The position numbers were made by a program, and so were the translations under genes. Below, in pieces: positions 57,001 through 64,000 of a stretch of DNA of 64,000 bases. The DNA is from Macrolepiota albuminosa. Its lineage: Eukaryota; Basidiomycota; Agaricomycetes; Agaricales; Agaricaceae. Under the pieces are notes generated by a model. The model had not been told where the DNA came from, searched no databases, and was given only the letters and a program-made list of their open reading frames with translations. Location: positions 124,001-188,000 of the forward strand of contig JAMWFC010000107.1 of NCBI GenBank assembly GCA_027475525.1. The letters are read 5' to 3'. How positions within the stretch are numbered: the first letter of the stretch is position 1; every line of letters begins with the position of its first letter.

Positions 57001-57752
57001 ATTATAAAGACTCATATACATACCTTGGGAGTAGAGCATGAGATATGACTTACAGTCTATCCCTTCTGTCATGGTTTTGGTCGGACCTGTTGAGACGGAC
57101 ATCTCCGCCAATGCGAGAACATCTGGCCAGAAGATACTACTATCATCATAGGCACTGGATATTGGATGAGATTTGACAAGGACAATGTCGGGTTTTGCAC
57201 ACCATGGGCCTGCGATGGTGATTTCGTTACTCTTTCCTCCAATCCAATAGTGGTCAGGAGGAGAGAGGTGAGAAGAAAATCCCAGACATTCATACGCAGC
57301 AATAGCGATGGTATTGAAATAGTCAGCAATGTGCCTTTCACTCTCCAGACAACCTATGGCGTGAATACGGCCCTCATGAAAGATATGACTGTTGTTCTTG
57401 ATAAAATCTTGGACGTTGAAGGATTGATCCAAAACAAAGATGCTTGACAAGAAGGAGATAGGAGCCTCAATCTGTTTCATGTCTGATTTGAGTTGCATAT
57501 GAAGATCTGGAAGTACCATCCATGTTTGGTCGTCGTCCGGACGATAGCTATGAAACTTGGAGGTGAATATGTTGGAGCTGCCAAGAAATTGGAGGCCACT
57601 ATAGCAAGTAATGTTAATTAATACTCGGTGGGCGTTATATGTCCAATCACTTACTGGTTATTTGGCGGTGGAGGGAGCACTGGTGGCAGAGTAGCCTCTT
57701 CATCAACGTACAATTTTTGATTTGCGGCCAAATGACTCTGGACAGAGAGCAT
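54009..57752 (-). pseudogene. FunK1-type fungal protein kinase, split by a solo LTR
   Basis: Start ATG at 57752 (MLSVQSHLAANQ), first intron 57654-57599. The N-terminal FunK1 region reads SSIFWPDVLALAEMSVST and YRDQWYLHIIDRQGKINIG. An intron begins GTAAGTG at about 56757; the next exon (FLKEGGGPNFWVRYSKK) is cut by the LTR at 55862-56626 and resumes as NGIEKSTITLPNDIYFMDL. The kinase lobe has ATRVWTV, IMKDSW, VHRDISFANIMI (HRD loop), LIDFDYAAF (DFD in place of DFG, usual for FunK1), FMAIPLLLWG and FDLESLVYVLLYLC. FunK1 kinases are an expanded, poorly characterised fungal family. Except for the LTR the frame looks intact, so inactivation is recent. Confidence 0.85.
55857..56631. mobile_element. 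Solo LTR, 765 bp, with 5-bp target duplication
   Basis: 55862-56626 begins TGTCAGGTTCC and ends GGTCATGACA, a TGTCA/TGACA terminal inverted repeat. It is flanked on both sides by CATTC (55857-55861 and 56627-56631). It is GC-rich with CCGGGG/CTCCGG words unlike the gene around it. No coding sequence inside. Unrelated to the LTRs of elements A-F. Confidence 0.9.
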
Positions 57753-57960
57753 GGTGTCCTCCCAAAACTCGTTGTATGGGTATGGGTATGGGACTAATGG
57801 AAATTCCAGAGCCATAATATACGTTGTATTGTTGTATGTAGTCTGTTATGAACGGAACTCCGGTCTGAAGGCAAACTCCGATCGATATCGATCGTTGCTC
57901 CTTGAGCACGCTATTGCTGAAATGTTGTAAGGCCCTTGCCTCTGGACGAAGAATTGTTGG
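57753..57960. other. Upstream region of the kinase gene
   Basis: Holds a GGGTATGGGTATGGG microsatellite at 57776-57791 and a GATCGATATCGATCG palindrome near 57880. Probably promoter and 3' flank of the next gene. Confidence 0.35.
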
Positions 57961-57975
57961 ATCAGCATCTCTTCA

Positions 57976-60480
57976 AACCTGGATTAACTGCACCATCATG
58001 AGATTGACTTCCCTCCATTTGAAAGTCCAAATTGTCCATATTGAGGCTTGACTCGTTTGAGACGGGTTCATCCTTTCCGTGTTGTAGGAAGGTGTTCGAC
58101 CGACTTTTGAGCAAGGAGATGCCCATAGCTTTTGCACACCGCCAGTCCCCAAAAACACAACCGTCTGCATGTTCTCCGAGATCTAAAACACAATTAGCGA
58201 AGACAATTGAAGGAGAGCAAAACATTTGCCATATGCAGTGTTAGATGAGACCTCGATTTTATAACCTTCACCTTCCCAGGAAAATTTACGATGTGTAATA
58301 GGCATAGCCTTCAACTGGTTATAAGCTTCCCAAGCAGGTCCTCCTCTCAAACACCAATCAATGTCCCTCGCAATGTCTTGAGGCCTCACTTCATCGCAGT
58401 GCTTGTTTAACCCTACGTCATAGGCTAAATTCTTATATATCATGAGAAGACAAACGTGGTGGACAAGGAATGGGGCGAATAGCTTTTCATATGCACCGAC
58501 TCCCATGTAGGTCACACCATCACAAGTAAATAGATGCCTCCCTAAGAACCACTCCAATAGTTTTCTAGCATGAGAGTGATTCTTGATAGCTGCTTTCATG
58601 GCTTCAGGAAGCGTGAGGCAAACATAATACCAATGGACCAGGCCACTGTACAACTCGAAATACAAGCAGAGATAAAAGATGGACAGAGCCCCACTCCATG
58701 TTAAAGGATCTGGCAGATGAGTCGCGATAGGAACTGAAACCTCCTTATTGGCATTGCTTTATAATCAATATCTATCAGACACTTACAGTCAGAAGGATTG
58801 ACGAGATCCAGGATGTAGTACGTCAAAATGCTTGTCAAAAGCAAGTTGGATGCATCTTGATGTTCGGTATTGGTGACAGTGCATTTTCCAATGAAATCGT
58901 GGAAAATTCCGACGATTGAATTCTGAATAGTGGTAGTACAATAAAAGTGTCCGCCTTTACAAAGTGCAGGCTCTGGGCTGACAACTGCATGTGGAAGACC
59001 TGGTCGCATAATCCTGTAATACAGTCATGGAACATCGTTGATGCTGAATAACATGAAACTCACAAGGTAGTTCCTGGTACTAAGACCAAACGGGCTATAT
59101 TCCATCGGTCATCATTCACCGCAGAAATGTCATATTCAGACGTGAACAACAATACGTTGGCAAAATCATCGAAAGAACCACTTTTAGGAGTAGCAACATA
59201 CCAGATCTTACAACCTGTTACCACCTGTAGGAACATCTCAAAGCCATTGGAATCCATGCGCCGGTGGATGCGATGGCCCAACACATGTCAGGGACAGGAA
59301 AAAGTCTGTCATCGCCATAATAAGTGTGTCTACACATCCGCCTCCATGCAACTGTGTCTGTTGAGTATGGTAAATTAGGAAAGGCATCGTGAGAATCTGG
59401 GAGGTAAAGGCAATTCAAAGCCTTCGGTGGATCAGCTCGCATTGTGTCAAAGAGATCTAGTAGCATGCCCATCCTAAGCTTTCCAGGGCCTAAAATAGTG
59501 AAGTCTGCTTTGTTGTTAGTGGATGTCTGTACCCCAGGATGGAAGAGATTACTGTGCAAGGTAGTAGGTTCATCCAGAGCAAGGACACTTGCAAGTGTCT
59601 CCTCTGAGAACAACACATCGAGATGAGGCTCCTCAGTTATTATGATGCACGTGTTGGTTTCCAGAATGGACATGATCATGCTTGATCCAAGTTTTGTGTA
59701 CTCTTTATGTGTTATGATTTTTACCAAACTCGATTCGGAATCTTTCATCACGCGTTCCATACATTTGAACCACTCCATGTCCTCTGGGAGCTATTGAAAC
59801 AACATGAGAAAAGTTATGTTCTGTTCAACGGATACTCTTACGTGGAACATGGGAACATATTCATATGTGGCAGTTGTTGGTCTGCCCAGAATAGGTAGAT
59901 TATACTTGGTTGATGTTTTTTTCAGAGGCCTATCTATGACAAAACTGATCTTCTCTCCGTCATCTACTTCAAAGTCCTGTTAAAAGCTGTATGTCAAAAT
60001 TCTATAAGGATTTTGTAATGACATTCCCAGACCGTCTCCTCTATAGTCAAGTCAATTGTCATTTGCGCTCGGATGCTATTGCTTGGGCATCGGGGTTTAT
60101 TATAGTCTTTGCTAACAGTTACCTTAGCCTGGTTTTTCGTTCTAGGTCTCAGAGTCAAAATCCCTTGAAATGTGTCAAATTAAGTGATGTTCTCCTTGAA
60201 TCAACTTACTTGATGTATCAACTAAATTTAATCCTTGTTCTTCCTGTGACATGCTGTGATGTTTGTTGTTGTTTAATGTCATTGGAGGACTACTATCGTC
60301 ATCTGAATTTCCACTGTCATTATCTGAGTTGCCTTCCCTCCTTGTGGGTTGGTCTTGTTCCTCTTGTGTCATGCTTCGACGTGATGTAGGCTTTTGTTTG
60401 CTGTGACGTAGTCTAGGCGGAGTACAACGTTCAGGCGACGAAGTAGCATGTGCCTCTACATGACGATAATCAAATCATAA
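57976..60480 (-). pseudogene. JmjC-like (cupin) protein, agaricomycete family, probably damaged
   Basis: Exons on the minus strand: an acidic, charged N-terminal part (60372-60190, NSDNDSGNSDDDSSPP), a link exon (59980-59850, KISFVIDRPLKKTSTKYNLP), a long exon from 59778 (MEWFKCMERVMKDSESSLVK; HDAFPNLPYSTDTVAWRR; PDMCWAIASTG), then RRMDSNGFEMFLQVVTGCKI and IWYVATPKSG, LVLVPGTTL, and IMRPGLPHAVVSPEPALCKG with a distal His. Its layout matches JmjC-type Fe(II)/2-oxoglutarate enzymes, but the usual HxD reads RxD and a frame slip lies near 59240. The C-terminal part (58665-57976) is helical. Catalysis is doubtful. Confidence 0.5.
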
Positions 60481-60559
60481 ATCATCCTCTAGTCATTATT
60501 TTTTTCTGGGACGACGCACCTGCTCGATCAGTTATAGCTCCAATTGAAGTGTCATGTCC

Positions 60560-62290
60560 TGAATCAAAAATATAAACATGAAAATATAAGAGCAAGTCTT
60601 CCTTTACAAGAAGAGACAATCAAAGTGAATATTGATCCATTTCTTGGTTGCTGATGGGGCGGTATCTATCAATTCTGGCAATGCTGTAGCCAATTCATCT
60701 AGGAAGATACTGCCCGTTGCTGTGTTGAAAATAACCCTCCATACAAGTCGTTCTGCCTTGTGGAGTTCCAGCGGACAAGCTACAGCACCCAAGATGGCCC
60801 ACATCTGCGATAGATCAGGGTTAGGGTATCATCAGTTATCATGTTATAGACATACAAATACTGACATCAAGCAAGCTTTCTCTTCTGGCAATCTCTGAAT
60901 ACTCCTGTGGCAATAGCAAGAGCAAGGGCGATGTGGTTAATGCCAGGTCCAGCTGATTGTGGAAGTGTCTCGGGCGCCGTCCTGCTTGACTACGTTCTAT
61001 CAAAAGATCAAGCGCTTTACGATCGGCGTCGCTTCCACTATGAGAGCAAAGTGCACTTGGGTGAATTCCATGATATTCAATTTCATATGAAGCCTACCTT
61101 TCAACAATCAATCACTATGAGAGCAAAGTGCACTTGGGTGAATTCCATGATATTCAATTTCATATGAAGCCTACCTTTCAACAATCAATTGTTCAACACC
61201 AAGTGCATCAGATGGAACAGAAAGGTTTCTCTGTGATGCAATGCTGTTACAAGCCAAAAAGACTCAAGAAGAAGAAAACGGACCCCCAGGATCAGACCAA
61301 CGTGTATGGCAGCTACCGTGAGATTGATCAAGGTATTTATGATGTCTTTTTTCCCTTCATGATTAATCAATTCTGTGTACAGCACCAAGAGATGACTGGG
61401 AGATGTAGAAAAATGATTCGTTTCCAAGCCACGAGAGGCGTCATGAAGGGATTTTAGATGATCATCCAAACCTTGTGCAAATAGATTGATGATTTCCTGA
61501 AGGTCGTTCAACAATCCGAGAGGCTAACGGAAAATATCAGCAGCTTTTAAAAGGTTAAAGAGCCACTCACGGTCTTCTGATAGTATGGAACATCAACCAT
61601 TAACACAGACGACAATGGCCTGAGAGGATTGCCAAGCATCATACTGTATATGTCCAACAACCTGTAGAGCTTGAGCGTCTTGAAACAAGCCTCTCGGACT
61701 TGCTTGACGCTAGCCATGGTCATCGTGGCCACATCTCCTAGCATATTCGCTCTAAACAGCGAGAGATTATCAATTGAGGAGGTCACATGTTGTGTATTTT
61801 CCAATTGACACATGAAGACAGCAAGGTTCTAGAAGAGAGATTGGCAGTGATACATTAGAAGGATTCAAAACCTACATGTACAGGTGTATTTGGCGCAAAG
61901 TAAGTCTCCAAGTTTGTTGTGGTAGATATTACATCTGTAAACCAATGATAGGAACTAAATTTTGTGTTTCCAACGCGCATGTGAGTCATTTTTAGGAACT
62001 AGATATTACATCTGTAAACCAATGATAGGAACTAAATTTTGTGTTTCCAACGCACATGTGAGTCATTTTTAGGAACTCAACACTGAAGAATGTGAAATAA
62101 ATCAGATACTTAATCCAGATACTTATACATCTGAGAGCGATCCGTACCCAGAAATAACTTGTAGTTCCTACCAGCCACAATGAATGAGATAGAGCTCGTA
62201 CTTTCAAAAAATTGAAAAGACACATTGAAACACTTGTCTGTTTGGCCAAGCGTCTCAGCCAATTGCAAATAGAAAGCGACACGTGCCCGA
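60560..62290 (-). CDS. Unrecognised multi-exon gene
   Basis: Minus-strand exon-like blocks: 62290-62100 (QLAETLGQTDKCFNVSFQFF, SISFIVAGRNYKLFLGT), 61813-61575 (LFRANMLGDVATMTMASVKQ; LLDIYSMMLGNPLRPLSSVL), 61524-61350 (NDLQEIINLFAQGLDDHLKS) and 60815-60610 (MWAILGAVACPLELHKAERL; FLDELATALPELIDTAPS). The blocks are helical and end at plausible splice sites (GTGAGTGG at 61570). Two 77-bp duplications (61036-61189 and 61923-62077) disturb the model. I recognise no domain. Confidence 0.4.
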
Positions 62291-62585
62291 CGTATTCGAC
62301 CGAATAATCACAAAATTAGGATCAAAGAGGCAATGATAATTTTGAACGAACAAAAAAGCCACTACTAAAGTAGCGGGAATTGAGTATTTAGACGATCAAT
62401 AGTCTTAGGGAGGCAAAATCTTGATTTCTGAAAAGAAAACAGAGACATGAAAAAAGAGAATATTTGTAGGCATTTTTGTAGGCATAACCGGTATCAATGC
62501 CAACCAACCAACACTGAACTACAAATCATGATCCATATTACTGTTGTCTCAAGGTATCATCACCAAGACTGAATCTGTTGTTGCA
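62291..62585. other. Intergenic region
   Basis: AT-rich sequence without coding signal. Confidence 0.35.
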
Positions 62586-63825
62586 TCAGGAGTGGACTTG
62601 CCTCAGCGTTTGATCATTGAGGCTTAACCTGTTGAATCGACAGTAGACTTCGGCGTCCATCGGGACCCTAAAGAAAGATGTTTGAGCAATAGAAGGCGAC
62701 CAATCAATCAAGGACTGCATACTTGTCTGGGTCGGCTCCAACCCACATCTCTGAGATCTTCAAGGCTTCTTGATGTTTTCCCACTTTTTCCAGCCACAGA
62801 CAGGCCATGGACTTAATGTCATTGTGATACCACATTCGGATCAATGCTTTACGATACACATGGAAGATGTGTGACACAAGGATGGCAGACTGGCCTCTCT
62901 GGTCCAGCTCTAGAGGATCACTTTCCTCCCACTTGAGGTAAGCTTTCCATCTTGCAAGGATTGAGCGCTCTAACACGTCGAGTATAGGGAGAGCAGGTAA
63001 AACGAGTTCTGGACGGTCCAGGAATGTAGGGGCAGGTGTGGGTATGAGTGTGCAAACGTGGTTTGACAGTTGATGAAAGGTCAGGAGGGCCTGCCTGTAC
63101 GCCGGCCAGAGATTATTCATAACCTCCATTGCCTTGGTTCTATCCAGGCTGTCCTCGAAACTCTTGAGCTCTTGCCACAAGGATTTGACACCGTCAAAGG
63201 GAACCTGAACTGCGCGATGATAAACTTCCTTCAATGCATATATCTTTTGCTGGTTGTTTGATGAAAGATGCAAAAACTGAATGTAATTCATCCAAATAGG
63301 GCCACTATCCCTGTTGTGCCCAATATGGTGGATCACAAACTCGTATGCCTCACAAACCAGTTCCCATCGAGTGTTAACATGTCTATGGCCTAATTAGTAC
63401 ACAAGAGAAGATGTATAAATAGGGAAGAACACCTTACCTAACATATCTTAGGTAGAGTTCCCAGAAGGGTACTTCTGGTGATTTAGTGAGAAACCTTTTA
63501 AAGAGATCTTGTGCTTCGTCATACGTTGATGGGTCCTGTAGGAAATAAAAAACATAGCGGAATTGCGCAGAAGACTGAAAGAGAAAACAACTGTCAGATA
63601 CGCAAAAGTAGGCACCTCAAGGCCACGCACGCTATTTGGATACTGTTCCAATAGCGCATCGAACGACACGCGTACTTTGCAAATATCACCCGATTCTTCT
63701 GCAAGACAAACCAGTCTCTTCCAGGAATCTGGATTGTGCGGACGTTGCTTCAATTCGACCGACAGTTTTTCATACTCCGTTGCAGTTGGCATGGCTTGCT
63801 GTGATTTATCTTCCATAGCGTCCAT
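62586..63825 (-). CDS. RNA14: RNA14/CstF-77-like protein, truncated
   Basis: Minus strand. First exon from ATG 63825 (MDAMEDKSQQAMPTATEYEK; RPHNPDSWKRLVCLAEESGD), then DPSTYDEAQDLFKRFLTKSP and VPFWELYLRYV after a short intron, then 63380-62723 with WMNYIQFLHLSSNNQQKIYA, LKEVYHRAVQVPFDGVKSLW, ARWKAYLKWEESDPLELDQR and ALIRMWYHNDIKSMACLWLE. These are HAT repeats of the RNA14/CstF-77 scaffold of the mRNA 3'-end cleavage factor. A last exon (62667-62586) ends in DQTLRQVHS. The product would be about 340-370 residues against roughly 700 or more for full-length family members; later HAT repeats and the C-terminal dimer/Monkeytail part are absent. It could be a truncated paralogue. Confidence 0.7.
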
Positions 63826-64000
63826 GTCTTGTGTCTGTTGCGTGTTGAAAATAGTTTTGAGCTTAGAACAAAGAACAAAAGAGACAAAGGGCAAATTGAT
63901 AACTCCATATGGAACATGATAATATGAAATGAAAAACGATGTTATGAGCGAGTGATGCCAGAGGATGTCTCAAGAGAGTGTGTGTAGGGAACAATGTTTC
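63826..64000 (-). promoter_or_regulatory. Upstream region of the RNA14-like gene
   Basis: AT-rich sequence 5' of the RNA14-like ATG; an in-frame ATG further upstream (63894) is possible. No distinct element recognised. Confidence 0.3.

Overview
The window reads as nuclear DNA of a filamentous basidiomycete, most likely an Agaricomycete. Genes have many short GT-AG introns of about 46-66 bp. The recognisable host genes are types common in that class: an HsbA-like secreted protein, a FunK1 protein kinase, a large uncharacterised agaricomycete family and a JmjC-like family. Two conserved eukaryotic genes are also present (SUMO and a truncated RNA14/CstF-77 homologue). No bacterial operon, rRNA, tRNA or CRISPR array was seen.

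More than half of the window is transposable-element sequence. Region by region: 1-4849 is the 5' part of a Ty3/gypsy element on the minus strand (A). It appears to have inserted into an older gag fragment at 4850-5573. A plus-strand gypsy element (B, 5592-12110) is interrupted by a Tc1/mariner copy (6391-7878) and breaks off into a 5'-truncated Ty1/copia element (C, 12150-14062). 14066-20940 holds two diverged copies of an unrecognised sequence and decayed genes, including a membrane protein. 21270-26408 is a host island: a BAR-like coiled-coil gene, SUMO and an HsbA-like gene. 28600-32605 is a minus-strand copia element (D). 32606-35610 is older debris, including a gypsy chromodomain end (E). 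37740-49408 is a minus-strand gypsy chromovirus with both LTRs (F). 49409-64000 is mostly host genes on the minus strand: a coiled-coil gene cut by the F LTR, an agaricomycete family gene with one nonsense codon, a FunK1 kinase split by a solo LTR, a JmjC-like gene, an unknown multi-exon gene and the RNA14-like gene.

The observations I rate highest are these. (1) Twelve tandem duplications with a period of exactly 77 bp are scattered over unrelated sequence and look like uncollapsed k-mer overlaps in the assembly. (2) Element F carries a roughly 2.9 kb accessory reading frame of unknown function between integrase and the 3' LTR. (3) Nonsense codons in the elements are overwhelmingly TGA at apparent CGA arginine codons, a CpG-deamination-like pattern. 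(4) A 765-bp solo LTR with a perfect CATTC target duplication sits in a kinase exon. All exon models and alignments were made by hand from the sequence.
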